In this document: positions 55,020 through 64,000 of the stretch, in pieces
How the letters are laid out: every line of letters starts with the position of its first letter
Numbering within the stretch: position 1 is the stretch's first letter
The notes under the pieces: generated by a model
Seen by the model: only the letters and a program-made list of their open reading frames with translations
Databases searched by the model: none
Told to the model about the DNA's origin: nothing
Made by a program: the position numbers and the translations under genes
DNA from: Haliclona indistincta
Taxonomy: Eukaryota > Porifera > Demospongiae > Haplosclerida > Chalinidae
Assembly (NCBI GenBank): GCA_964017065.1
Contig: OZ024786.1
Location: 6,453,047-6,517,046 of the forward strand
Length of the DNA: 64,000 nt
Direction: 5' to 3'

Positions 55020-58000
55020 CGTCAAAAAACAGGCCTGCTTGCGTCTTACAGCTCGAAAATCTCCACGAAAACACTCTCTGCAGCTTCTTCACTGAATTTA
55101 TAGTCCTATGAAGACGTTTTCTGTGCTGGCAAGCCTTGTTCGAGCGGCTAATCCATGGCTATCTAAAGCTACGTGTCCTTGTAAGAGCACTTACGGTATT
55201 GTGGGTGTGTCACCCAACCTCCTATCAATGTCGACGTCCTCACTCAGTCTCACATTTACACTACGTCAGAGCCATAAGTAACGTGCGTGTTGCAGTAATG
55301 CAGGAGTAGTCGTGTTTAGCTCCTAGCTCAGCGCACGGGTATGTGTTCATTAGAACTCTAGTTTACAACTGTCAACTACTTCATCGGACTGCGTCCTCCA
55401 AACACAGATACCTCTAGTTCATTACAACCGTCAACTACTTCATCGGACTGCGTCCTCCAAACACAGATACCTCTACAACCATCAATTACTTCATCGGACT
55501 GCGTCCTCCTTCAAGCCGCTGATGTAGGGATACTTGGGACTTTTACATACTTCACTTTTGCAAGCATCATCCCATCTTGTTCCTTTACTTTTGCAAGCGC
55601 CGTCCCATCTTGTTCCTTTACTTTTGCAAGCATCATCCCTCTTGTTCCTTTACTTTTGCAATCATCATCCCATCTTGTTCTTTTACTTTTGCAAGCGTCA
55701 TCCCTACACTTTTTAGTTTTTTTATTAAAACTTTTTTACTTTACTTGTTCCTGTTACTTTTTTGATCACTATCAGTTTGAACCTATTAGCTGTATTCTAG
55801 CTATGCTAGTTTTTATTTCATTTTTACAACTCTGTGAGCAGCAGATACTAGTCTAGTAGATCAGAAGGTTAATAGCCTCTAGACAGAGAGTCAATGAACA
55901 TGGAATGTTATTATCGGCAATCACAAGAATAATGAAAAGGTTTAAATTAGTTAGAGAGGTTGAGAGTATGAGTTGACAATATGATATTTTTAGCCCTGTA
56001 ATGGATGAAGAAGAGACTAACACTAACAAGTCAGCTCAGCTATGAGGATCATGGCTGGAAGCCTATACTACGAGTCCGATCCGTACGCCGGTACTACTAC
56101 CATGCAGGCTTGCATGTTGACGTCGATATCACGATTACAGAGGCTTCTAGCTTTTTACAATTACCAATGTCCAGTTGTCAACAGCACAGGGGTCCTATGG
56201 GTACAGCTTACGCCGTGTAGTGTAAGAAACTTTAGTAGCTTGGCTAGATCGGGTGATCACCGTCGTCCGGTTCGCGCCTGCCGTGGGTCATGATGTCAGC
56301 ATAGACAGATCAGTGTTACCCAGGGCATAGTATACTGCTTGTTCATACCTCTAGGCTCTAGCTTGCGCGCTGAAGCCCCCAGAGCAGAGAGAAAGCGAGA
56401 ACCGAGCTCAGTTTCAAAACTGATGTGGGCGGAGTCAATGATCAGAAGCGACAAGAGGGTTAATTAATAATTAATGGAGTTGCTGTAACAGTCCAAAACG
56501 GTCAAAAAACCATGTTTTTCAAGGATTACTCGCTTCTGGTAGTGTTTGATGCCTATCTAAAAAGTAAGTGCACTACCCCAGATATATACACGTGCGATTG
56601 TGTAGGTTTGGTAGTGATTCGTTAACTCAGGACAGCGCTAGGCTTACTGAAAGAAGAAGAAAGAAGAAAGAAAATGAACAATTCGCGTGGGCGGCGATTT
56701 CAGTTTACCACTTTAGAAACGTCTGCCCGCTTCGCCAAAGGTATTTCCATGCTCAGAACAAGCGCTTGATCAATCCTAGATGTCTGGAATCTCGAGAAAC
56801 GCTAAAACAGCGAAGATCTGCAACGGCCTACCTGAGAGTCGCCATCTTGATTTTCGTCGACAAGCAAGCAGTCCCGGCGACTTTCATAGACTTCCTACAA
56901 GCGCTCGCACTTCAGATTCCCTTAGAGATAGTCAAAATGCAGTAGAAATGTATAACAGTAAAGATATGTGCGAAAACTCATTTTCACACATGAGTAGCCA
57001 CCATCTTAGTTCGAGGTCATCCCTACATATCATTGCCGATCGGCAATGATAATAGTAGAAAACTAACAATGAAAAAATGATTTTAAAAAGTACTTGCATG
57101 TAGCATGTAAAATAAATTCCCAATACAGGACGATGTTAAATTTTTTTTTTGAGTAATCAACAAATTTAATTTCAAGTATGCTCTGTGGTGTAATTATCAT
57201 GATTGTGTACCCATGCTGCTGTATATACCTATATGCTTCTTTATGGTGAACAGGTGAACTTCTTTGTGAAGTGGATCCATCTCCAAGCTCTCCTTTATCA
57301 TTGCTACCCCATGAGTACAGGTGACCACAGTCATCAACAGCCAGTGCATGATATAGGCCAGCTGCTATCTGTTGGGATAATCATAAACAATATTTTCATT
57401 TAGAAAGCCTACCGAGGTAAACACTGTCTCCACTTTAATCAGTTGTGGCAATGAATAATTCCCAGTACCACCATTTCCCACCTGTCCACTACCACAGCTA
57501 CCCCAGCTGTAAATCTAAAAAAGCAACATTTTGCAATTTGTATAATCTCTATTGTGCCTATACAAATTCTGCAGTACATACTTTTCCTTCTTCAGTGAGA
57601 GCATACGAAGTATGTAGTCCACAGCACACTTCAACACACTTCTGTGTTTCTGTATAATTAACACTTAGTAATAATTATAATCCCATTGTATATTAATTAG
57701 TAAAAATGCTTGAAATAGTTTGTTTAATGTTTATTATTGGTAATTTTTGAATTCCTATACTGGTTGATAGGAAATATTTGGCTTCATATATTTATTTGGA
57801 GTAAAGAAAGTTTATATTAGCCTTGCTCGTATTAGCAGGGATCAACAGTATAAGTATGCATTATTTACTCCAAGTACTAAGTCCTAATATGCACAAGTTC
57901 TGTTTACATAAGCTTTCATTAGAATTGAAGACAAGTGCAAGATTGCTTCGAAATGAGATCAGCCACCAAAAACACATACACGTGAGGCACTTACCTAATT

Positions 58001-58680
58001 CACCTTTCACTTGGATTGGAGTGTTTGTGTTCGTAGTGTTACCATTGCCAAGTTCACAATTACCATTGTATCCCCAAGAATATACCTATAAATACAACAT
58101 TATTTGTGTCCTACAATGAAAAATATAGTACCTTTCCTTTATCAGACAAAGCTAGGGTAAAATAATGTCCACAAGAAACTTGAGTTATCTTAATACCAGC
58201 AAGACCTTTCTGTATCAGAGTGGGAGCTAGAACAGGAGAGTTACTATGGCCCTGACCAAGACAACCATTGCCATTGTTGCCCCAGCTGTACAATGAGCCA
58301 GCATCAGTTAAGGCTACTACAAACCGGGGAGTGGTGCCGCTTACACCAGTAGCAAACTCAGCAGGGACTGTATTGGACATCAAAATGTTACAGTAGTTGC
58401 AAATTTAAAAAGTATTACTTTGTTTCAAGATGGCTAGCTTTGTTGGAGCGTTGCAAGCTTCATTCTGACCACTTCCCAGTACACCATTTGGGTTCGCGCC
58501 CAGTGCATACACGTCACCGTTCACTGTAGAGAAGATTGCTGACTTTCCACTGTTGAACACGTATAGTCGCTTGAGCTGTTTCTCGAGGTCTCGGCCTATA
58601 GCACGAGTGATGGGCCAACAAGCCACGGCTACTTTGTTATCCATAGGCAGAGAACACAGTGACATGATGATACGAGCCAC
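52959..58680 (-). CDS. RCBTB-like: RCC1-repeat and BTB/BACK protein (RCBTB-like), 12 exons found
   Basis: Exons (minus): 58680-58419, 58367-58132, 58085-57995, 57649-57582, 57514-57413, 57368-57229, 54015-53892, 53823-53771, 53723-53599, 53576-53452, 53403-53273, 53099-52959. All have GT-AG junctions, and within each block (exons 1-6 and 7-12) the codon phases match. Exons 1-6 encode RCC1 beta-propeller blades (VYALGANPNGVLGSGQ, LYSWGNNGNGCLGQGH, VYSWGYNGNCELGNGN, IYSWGSCGSGQVGNGG, LYSWGSNDKGELGDGS). Exon 7 starts VFVWGQ. Exons 9-10 are a BTB domain (ADVEFIASGKSIHAHKSILS, LRCDYFRTMFSGDW, VFHAFIVYLYTDEI), and 11-12 a BACK-like end. RCBTB proteins are thought to act as BTB adaptors. One blade exon (phase 2 to 0) expected between 54,015 and 57,229 was not found. 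Confidence 0.88.
54128..54370. repeat. 36-38-bp VNTR, left arm of an inverted pair
   Basis: Four units of GATGCTTGCAAAAGTAAAGG then AACAAGATGG(GATGAT). The whole block, including AAGTTTTAATAAAAAAACTA on its left and CCCAAGTATCCCTTCATCAG on its right, is inverted at 55520-55745. Lies inside the RCBTB-like intron. Confidence 0.9.
54468..54928. mobile_element. 461-bp MITE with perfect 23-bp ends and TA duplication
   Basis: The ends are CAGTCAACCGGGGCTATTCC then GAC, inverted exactly at 54906-54928, with TA on both sides. The flanks (CCAAACCACATCAGA and CCTCTAGTTA) are joined without the insert in a related repeat at about 55396-55420 (CCAAACACAGATACCTCTAG), which gives an empty site. Interior copies of GGGGCTATTTCGACG (54675, 54855) are subterminal repeats. 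No coding capacity; Tc1/mariner or pogo type by TA target. Confidence 0.88.
54988..55019. repeat. (TG)n microsatellite
   Basis: About 14 TG units following TATATATG. Confidence 0.95.
55365..55510. repeat. About 50-bp tandem repeat, three units
   Basis: CAACTACTTCATCGGACTGC then GTCCTCCAAACACAGATACC recurs three times; the last copy is truncated at GTCCTCCTTCAAGCC. The same sequence occurs inverted in layout on the left side of the MITE (54415-54467). Confidence 0.85.
55520..55745. repeat. VNTR, right arm of the inverted pair
   Basis: Inverse of 54128-54370, with five units of CTTTTGCAAGCATCATCCCA then TCTTGTTCCTTTA. The arms are about 1.15 kb apart and could form a large stem. Confidence 0.9.
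56080..56459. mobile_element. Right-end relic of the TTAA element family
   Basis: GGGTACAGCTTACGCCGTGT, GCGCTGAAGC...CCAGAGCAGAGA, ACCGAG and AAGAGGG followed by TTAA (56460-56463) correspond in order to 30,950-31,240 of the large element. The left part and the gene are absent. This shows the element family has more than one copy. It lies in the RCBTB-like intron. Confidence 0.7.
56464..57055. other. Intron DNA with a palindromic repeat end
   Basis: The frame 56568-56945 shows no domain. At 56985-57050 ATGAGTAGCCACCATCTTAG leads to CATTGCCGATCGGCAATG, a palindrome shared with 61485-61545. Confidence 0.55.
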
Positions 58681-58789
58681 ACCTCCTCTCTTGATGTGTA
58701 TAAGTCACGCCTACCTATTAATAATTTTTGTAATGGGTGTGGCTCGTTAGAGAGATCACTGCGAGGATCACTGCACTAGTGACTAGTCA

Positions 58790-58910
58790 CTACCTGCGGA
58801 CCGACCAATGGCTACCAAGCTCTCTGTTCCTCTCACTCTCTGTCCTGGCTTGCTATGGCGTTGCAATTAACGGACAGCTACTGAACACTGGTAGACTCAT
58901 AATTGAAAGG
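58790..58910 (+). pseudogene. Broken partial duplicate of the carbonic anhydrase 5' end
   Basis: ATGGCTACCAAGCTCTCTGT...TTGGCTTGCTATGGCGTTG matches the signal-peptide region of the downstream gene, and is fused directly to AACGGACAGCTACTGAACAC followed by TGGTAGACTC, which lies about 65 codons further on in that gene. The intermediate coding part is deleted and the frame is lost. It lies 240 bp upstream of the intact gene in the same orientation. Confidence 0.85.
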
Positions 58911-59146
58911 GCATTTCGACTCGAGTTATGTCTTTGGCAGCGTCACTATTGGTGTCAGTTTCTTGGTTTTAAAGGCTTGAACAGGCATGCGACTCGGCCA
59001 GGACTAAATCTGTCCAGGGCGGGTTATTTCGAATGGCAGAAAAATTTGAAAGCGTCTCGAAAATTTTTATGAGTTATCCACGCCCACTACAGTTAATTTG
59101 GGTGTGGCTCATTATACCCAGCTAGCTGCGCAGCAAGCACTACAAG

Positions 59147-60046
59147 ATGGCTAGTCATCTCTCTGTTGTTCTCGCACTCTCCGTGTTGGCTTACTATGGC
59201 GTGAAAGAAAACAAAGCTGCTGCCGAAGTACCATTCGACTACAACAACCAGACTGCCTGGTTGTATTTAAGTAACTCTCAATGTGGTGGGAGTCGGCAGT
59301 CACCTATCGACATCATCGTGGACGACACAGTTAGTGATTCGACCTATGAACCACTTCGAATGACGGGATGGAGCGAGCCCGTTGACGGACAGTTACTGAA
59401 CACTGGTAGACTCGTCAAGTTTACTCCAAGTCAAAATAACGCGGTGACAAGCACACAAAGAGGCGACTATACAGTAGACCAGTTCCATTTCCACTGGGGG
59501 AACAGCACTGGCGTAGGATCCGAGCATCGCGTCAACGGGATGCAGTTTGATGGCGAACTACACTTTGTGCATTCAAAAAGTACTCCAGCGGCCAGCACTG
59601 GTGGCGACTCCTTCACCGTAGTAGCAGTGTTTCTACGTGGTGTCTCAACACCCGTTACAGCTGGAAGCATATGGTCTAAATTCCTCACCATTCCCCAATT
59701 CAACCAAAACGTCAACATCAGCGAGGTCAATTTCAATGACCTCCTCCCATCTAATCTCAGCTACTACTACTATGCAGGTTCACTGACCACTCCACTATGC
59801 AATGAGGTGGTCCACTTCGTGGTGCTACAGAATCCTATAGAAATTCCGAACATGATTTTGAATCTGCTACGGCACACGACTACAGAAAGTGCTCCTAATG
59901 GTACAAACCCTTATTTAACTGAGAACTTCCGTGACGTGCAGTCTCTCAATGGACGCACTGTCTACCGATTCAACTCGGCCTCAAAATGTGCTCCGTTTGT
60001 GATCATCGTACTGTTGTGCTTGTTTGTAGTGTCATTTTTGCTATAG
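59147..60046 (+). CDS. Alpha-carbonic anhydrase, secreted, probably membrane-anchored
   Basis: 299 residues in a single exon. Hydrophobic N-terminal signal (residues 3-18). QSPIDI at 51-56, zinc ligands H114 and H116 (FHFHWG) and H139 (ELHFVH), E126-H127 (EHRVNG), and S212-L-T214-T215-P with the gate Thr at 214. C46 and C218 sit where extracellular alpha-CAs form their disulfide. It converts CO2 and water to bicarbonate and protons. The residue at the usual proton-shuttle His (NxGH) is R88 (LNTGRLVKF), which may lower activity. The last 17 residues (APFVIIVLLCLFVVSFLL region) are hydrophobic after Ser/Ala/Ser, suggesting a GPI signal or membrane anchor. Several N-x-S/T sites. In sponges related CAs serve biomineralisation, but that role is not shown here. 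Confidence 0.95.
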   Translation: MASHLSVVLALSVLAYYGVKENKAAAEVPFDYNNQTAWLYLSNSQCGGSRQSPIDIIVDDTVSDSTYEPLRMTGWSEPVDGQLLNTGRLVKFTPSQNNAVTSTQRGDYTVDQFHFHWGNSTGVGSEHRVNGMQFDGELHFVHSKSTPAASTGGDSFTVVAVFLRGVSTPVTAGSIWSKFLTIPQFNQNVNISEVNFNDLLPSNLSYYYYAGSLTTPLCNEVVHFVVLQNPIEIPNMILNLLRHTTTESAPNGTNPYLTENFRDVQSLNGRTVYRFNSASKCAPFVIIVLLCLFVVSFLL

Positions 60047-60253
60047 ACTATCAACACTGTAGTAATATATACACAGATGTAGTCCACAGGTGTGTTTATT
60101 TATTTTTCCCTGCACTCAGTTGTATTATCAGATTAGTACTCCGGTGTATACAACACTGTTGTTAAGATAACAAACACTCATCAAACTATGATGATAATGC
60201 TGATTTTGATAAGCTGGTGTGTAAGGTTAAGGGATTGTTTTATGACACTAAGA

Positions 60254-60263
60254 AATAAATAAA
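60254..60263 (+). promoter_or_regulatory. Polyadenylation signal of the carbonic anhydrase gene
   Basis: Two overlapping AATAAA hexamers (AAATAAATAAA) about 210 bp after the stop codon, the first good signal on this strand. Confidence 0.5.
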
Positions 60264-60269
60264 CTGAAG

Positions 60270-61840
60270 AAAATGACGACACAAGAAAGCGAAACCACTC
60301 CAATCAATTGAAAGAGAAAAAATTCAATACTGCAAACACTCCAAACTGTTAGACAGGCATATTATTTATTTTATACAGCTAGCAGAATCAATTTGAAAAC
60401 TGAAACAATTACTTCATAATACGTATACACGTGCCATGAATAAACTTATGAATGAACGACGGCACACATGCATAATATTATGGCATACGTATGCACAATT
60501 AAGACTGATAAAAAATTTAATTAGCAGAAGTTAGCTGAAAAATCCAAGCATGACAACTGCCAACAGATCACATGCTTGGGTAGCTATACACCTAACTGAT
60601 GTTTCAATTTCCTCATCAGGCAGTCAAGCTAATCTCCCGAGAGTGAGTAAACAGTGCATATTTCAGTAGTGCATAACATTTAGTCTTGTTTAAAAATGTA
60701 GCTTCAGTTTCGAGATTAGAAACAGCACAATCTGATTGGTAGAATACTGGATACTAACAAGCTAATTCTAATACAGGTCCGCAACAAGCTTAATTCATTT
60801 ACTACGACAAAATGCACAAAAGTTTGGAAACAAACATCAAATCCATTTACTTTATTTTCTTGAGTACATGGTGGTATGTATTCTTGGGGACACAGAAGTG
60901 TTCTCTCAATGCACAAATTCTCACTTACTCGAATAAAAATCTATGTAATGAGCTCTTCATGGATACCACGCAGATGTTGGATCAAACAATGAACTTCTAT
61001 TACGTACACATGTAGCTATAAGCATGAATATTAATGTGACATGTTACATGATCATAGTTAGTATAGCTTATCACAAAGTGCTCACTCACTTGTCTATCAC
61101 TACAATCACATGATACTTCATAGTTTAGTTTAGTTTATAGTACTCATCAGTATCAACTGATGCTATTTCCCCAAACCCACAGCAGAATCAAGGTACCATG
61201 TACAGCAGTGAGTTATGTGTATAGATTAGAATACAAGCAATATACACGTGAGATAAATATCTACTGTAAAAATGTGCTCACTAACCGGATATTCGTCTGC
61301 AGTTTATTATAGCTGTGTAAGGGTTGCAAGCAGCCATTTATTTTAATGACACCAATGTACATGTGTTGATTGTGACGTGGTAGCAATTTTGCAGTTATAC
61401 ATGTATGCATGCAGAGATCTACGTGTCACACAATGCAGTCGTTTTTCTTCCTTCAATGCTCCTGAACACATCTATATTTCACCTATGAGTAGCCGTCATC
61501 TTAATTCGCAGCCATCCTACGTATCATTGCCGAGCGGCAATGATAATACAACACACATGAACAATAGCCTATAAGCTTGGACTGATGACATGACAGTTGA
61601 CAACATGATCTGAATTATTATCCTGCTTCGAATGTGTTTTCCCAATAGCATTGTGAATCTCAATACACCTATTCGCCGTGAATAGCTAGAGTGCAATCAG
61701 AGTTATTTAAACATGTGCAATATGCTATACACATGAAAAATGGTTTATTTACCACAAGAGCAGTAACCAACATTCACATTCATACTACTACAGTGTACAG
61801 TTGCGAAACTAATGTGCATTATATAAAATTAATGTTCCTC
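60270..61840. other. No gene recognised; palindromic repeat copy at 61485-61545
   Basis: AT-rich intergenic DNA. ATGAGTAGCCGTCATCTTAA then TATCATTGCCGAGCGGCAAT is the second copy of the 57-kb repeat, with a perfect CATTGCCG(A)...CGGCAATG palindrome. No coding signal. Confidence 0.55.
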
Positions 61841-61844
61841 ATGC

Positions 61845-62482
61845 TTATGGATATGGTGGATAAGCGGCTCCACCATAAGGAGGAGGCTCTGCTGTGGAAG
61901 GATAAGGTTGAGGAGGGTAGCCACCATCAGGTGGAGGATAAGCGCCTTGAGGAGGATAGGCATCTGGAGGCTGGGCAGGATATCCAGCTTGAGGCTGAGC
62001 AGGGTAGGCGGCTGGAGGCTGGGCAGGATAGGCGGCCGGAGGTTGAGCAGGGTAGCCGGCTGGAGGCTGAGCTGCATAAGCTGGAGGAGGAGGCTGAGCT
62101 GGGTAGGAAATAGGTTGCTGTGTAGGGTAAGCTGAAGAAGTGGTTTGTGTTGTTGTGACAACTGCAGTTGTTGGAGGAGGAGGAGCAGCGGTAGTGACAA
62201 GTCGAGTACTTGGACCACGTCTTCTACTGGCACCACAGATTCCAATACCAAGGCAACAACAGATGCACACTGGTATTAAAATCGGCAGGAAAGTGCAAAT
62301 CAGACCAAGAATTATAGCACCAACAATTATCCCCGTGACTGAAAAAAAAGATAAAATTATAATAAAAATTATAAATAAAGAATAGCTGTGTCACTTACTA
62401 TTAGCAGAAGCAATTGGAGGAATTGATATTCCAAAGTCACATGTGTCAATGTCATTAAAATTTCTCCCAGAAGATGTATATT
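61845..62482 (-). CDS. Proline-rich single-pass membrane protein (two 3' exons)
   Basis: Exons on the minus strand: 62482-62399 and 62338-61845, with GT-AG sites and matching phase. The first reads YTSSGRNFNDIDTCDFGISI then PPIASAN; joined to the second it makes an N-I-T glycosylation site, then a membrane helix (GIIVGAIILGLICTFLPILI), a juxtamembrane cysteine cluster (CICCCLGIGICG), a basic RRR and a long tail of AYPAQPPA repeats ending near EPPPYGGAAYPPYP. PPPY is a PPxY motif that WW-domain proteins bind. The layout resembles Shisa/CYYR1/WBP1-type adaptors, but no specific orthologue is claimed. The 5' exons, including the signal peptide, are not found. Confidence 0.6.
61900..62110. repeat. 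33-bp-type coding repeat (AYPAQPPA)
   Basis: GCTGGGCAGGATAGGCGGCC then GGAGGCT units of varied length encode the proline-rich tail on the minus strand. Plus-strand frames through it are shadows. Confidence 0.85.
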
Positions 62483-62569
62483 CTGCAGATTTTCAGTAAA
62501 GTTGGTTTACAACAACTACAATATTAAATTATGTGAACTATATTTGTAAATACAATGCTTTAGAGTATA

Positions 62570-62770
62570 GTACAGTGATATTGACCAATCAGATTGACTA
62601 GCTACTAGTGTCTATTTCACGTAGAACATTAGGTGTTCTTCATAGACACCAGGCATTTCAGTATTAGTTATTGCCCTCACACGAGGGCAATAACCGACAT
62701 TAGAGTCTACTAATTTGAAATACTGTAATTTGATTGGTCAACAGCGTGACTCTAATTCCTGTAGAGTCAC
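62570..62770. repeat. Nested inverted repeat with GTTATTGCCCTC hairpin
   Basis: GTTATTGCCCTC (62667-62678) and GAGGGCAATAAC (62683-62694) form a perfect 12-bp stem with a 4-base loop. Further out, GTGTCTAT...ATAGACAC (62610-62648) and TTGACCAATCA / TGATTGGTCAA (62581, 62730) are also inverted. Related GTTATTGCCC / GGGCAATAAA occurs at 63515-63541. Confidence 0.75.
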
Positions 62771-62799
62771 GGTAGCGAAGCTCTAAGTGTACCCTCAGG

Positions 62800-63265
62800 C
62801 GTTCAGAAATAAGCAAAGAATGGAGTGTGTGTTTGCTGTAATGGGTTCAGTATACGTGCGTTTCTTACAGCTTCGAAGTCGAAGGACACTGTATCAGTCC
62901 AGAGACGCTCACTAAAAGTACGGAATGCTAACTAAACAGCGCTGAACGCTGATGTTCCAGGTACCGTACTCACTCGCAGGTCACTCGCCATATTGCCACA
63001 AGCTCCACCCTAGCCTGGCGCTCCTCCCCTACCATGCTGCTAGCTCGAGCGTGGCGGCCGTCCATCGTTCTGGTCGATCTTTTCTCGACGACGCTTGCTG
63101 GTTGCAGGTCAGTGGTACTGACGTTCGTCCTACATCGAACTAGAAGCTTTGTTTATCTTAAATCAGCTAGTTCGCTGCACATACAGAGCAGTCAGCATCG
63201 TGCGCTAGTCAGACATGTTGACTTGCAAGTGTTGTTTACAAAACAGGTAACCTAGTAGACTCTAA
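62800..63265. other. No gene recognised
   Basis: Two overlapping frames (62952-63255) without domains. The region could hold the 5' part of the proline-rich protein gene, but no exon was identified. Confidence 0.35.
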
Positions 63266-63269
63266 ATAA

Positions 63270-63408
63270 GTTAGACAGTTCGTCCAATCGGATCCATGCG
63301 GTTTAGAAACCCTCGGCCCGCTGGAATAGTGTCCTCGCTACGCTCGGACACCATAGCAACGGGCCTCGGGTTTCTAAATCGCGTAGATCCTCGGACTCGC
63401 TGTCTAAC
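63270..63408. repeat. Large imperfect palindrome 1
   Basis: The arms start GTTAGACAG and end CTGTCTAAC, about 65 bp each, with matching blocks such as GGTTTAGAAACCCTCGG and the inverse CCTCGGGTTTCTAAATC. Apex GTCCTCGCTACGCTCGGAC. Confidence 0.9.
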
Positions 63409-63415
63409 TATTATT

Positions 63416-63505
63416 TAATGACCGTGGGAAAGTCGGTTTCCCGAGTTACGGTCGAGGGCGCAGCCCGAGACTGTACGAGGGCAACCGACTTTCCCGAGGT
63501 CATTA
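63416..63505. repeat. Large imperfect palindrome 2
   Basis: TAATGACCGTGGGAAAGTCG is inverted as CGACTTTCCCGAGGTCATTA. Apex GTCGAGGGCGCAGCCCGAGAC. Confidence 0.9.
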
Positions 63506-63630
63506 ATGTCAGTTATTGCCCGAGTTGTGCAGGGCAATAAATGATTTATTACGTAGTTCATCTCTGTGAGCTCAATAACATCGCGAATTTTTCAAACTCG
63601 CAAAGACGCAACGGTCTGTTGCTGGCGTAC

Positions 63631-63801
63631 TAACTAGTTAAAGCACCGTTGCGAGTGCAATACGGGAATTATTGCGCGAGGGGTGTGGTTGAGACGGTGA
63701 TACAGCACGAGGCGAAGCCGAGTGCTGTATCAGCGTCAAGACCGACACCCCTCGCACAATAATTCCCGTATTGCACGAGCAGACGGTGCTTTTACTGGTT
63801 T
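63631..63801. repeat. Large imperfect palindrome 3
   Basis: AAGCACCGT...GTGCAATACGGGAATTATTG is inverted as CAATAATTCCCGTATTGCAC...ACGGTGCTT. Apex GCACGAGGCGAAGCCGAGTGC. Arms about 70 bp. Confidence 0.9.
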
Positions 63802-63933
63802 GTAGCACGACAGCTTGCCGCTGTCACTGAATCTTTGTGCCAGGGCGACTTATTCTCGAGGTCGAGCCAAGGTCAGTCTCCGCCCACCCTATCTTTAACC
63901 CTCTTGGCCGTGCTATATTTTCCCTGGCCATGC

Positions 63934-63978
63934 TATATTTTCCATATTGCGAACGGCGTTCACATTATGGAAAATATA
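63934..63978. repeat. Palindrome 4 at the window edge
   Basis: TATATTTTCCATA..TGCGAAC is inverted as GTTCACATTATGGAAAATAT. An extra direct copy of TGCTATATTTTCC precedes it (63911). It may continue beyond the window. Confidence 0.8.
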
Positions 63979-64000
63979 GAACGGGCGGCGCCTTTGATAC

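Noticed and set aside
58737..59072. 111-residue plus-strand frame upstream of the carbonic anhydrase
   Set aside because: Mixed-frame reading through the broken duplicate; only part of it is homologous, and in a different frame.
61829..62251. Long plus- and minus-strand frames through the proline-rich repeat
   Set aside because: All but the 61845-62338 minus frame are shadows of the 33-bp-type repeat; the chosen frame joins in phase to a membrane helix and an upstream exon.

Overview
The window looks like animal nuclear DNA. It is AT-rich, has short GT-AG introns and metazoan gene families (tetraspanins, an RCC1-BTB protein, a secreted alpha-carbonic anhydrase), and carries many kinds of decayed transposable element. 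The mix of repeat families and the intron style resemble what I know of demosponges. That assignment is an inference; the sequence alone does not prove it.

Layout. Positions 1-18.7 kb are a graveyard of transposon and duplicated-gene fragments: a Crypton-type tyrosine recombinase C-terminus, a ZNF862-like hAT relic, a HECT C-lobe relic, an integrase-core relic, a duplicated Tudor-like/coiled-coil gene fragment, a DIRS-like retroelement piece, a piggyBac relic, a better-preserved coiled-coil gene (11.8-12.8 kb), a BEN relic, a ZBED/hAT C-terminus, two copies of an unnamed family and an OTU-protease fragment. Positions 19.0-26.3 kb hold a local array of composite units made of an OB-fold/RPA-like relic, an unclassified segment and a LINE reverse-transcriptase C-terminus, with Tc1/mariner pieces.

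Positions 26.8-33.6 kb hold the most interesting object. A 4,150-bp TTAA-flanked transposon (27087-31236) carries a minus-strand multi-exon gene whose N-terminus resembles the zinc-binding N-terminal region of RAG1. Its boundaries are confirmed by an uninterrupted paralogous copy of the target at 33.3-33.6 kb. A 1-kb Tc1-type non-autonomous element with perfect 30-bp ends lies just downstream. Positions 33.8-37 kb are AT-rich and repetitive. A Gypsy gag relic (38.1-39.1 kb) lies between inverted repeats. A direct duplication of about 1.7 kb (40.4-43.9 kb) carries SMAD-MH1-like and transposase-like pieces, and its second copy contains a protein-tyrosine-phosphatase fragment.

From 48.5 kb on the sequence becomes genic: two tandem tetraspanin genes on the plus strand (48.5-52.3 kb), a 12-exon RCC1-BTB gene on the minus strand (52,959-58,680) whose 3.2-kb intron has collected mobile elements, an intronless alpha-carbonic anhydrase on the plus strand (59,147-60,046) with a broken partial duplicate just upstream, and a minus-strand proline-rich single-pass membrane protein (61,845-62,482). 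The last 1.4 kb is a run of large imperfect palindromes. The host genes show no operon and no evident common pathway. Tetraspanin, carbonic anhydrase and the proline-rich protein are all predicted at the cell surface or in the secretory route.
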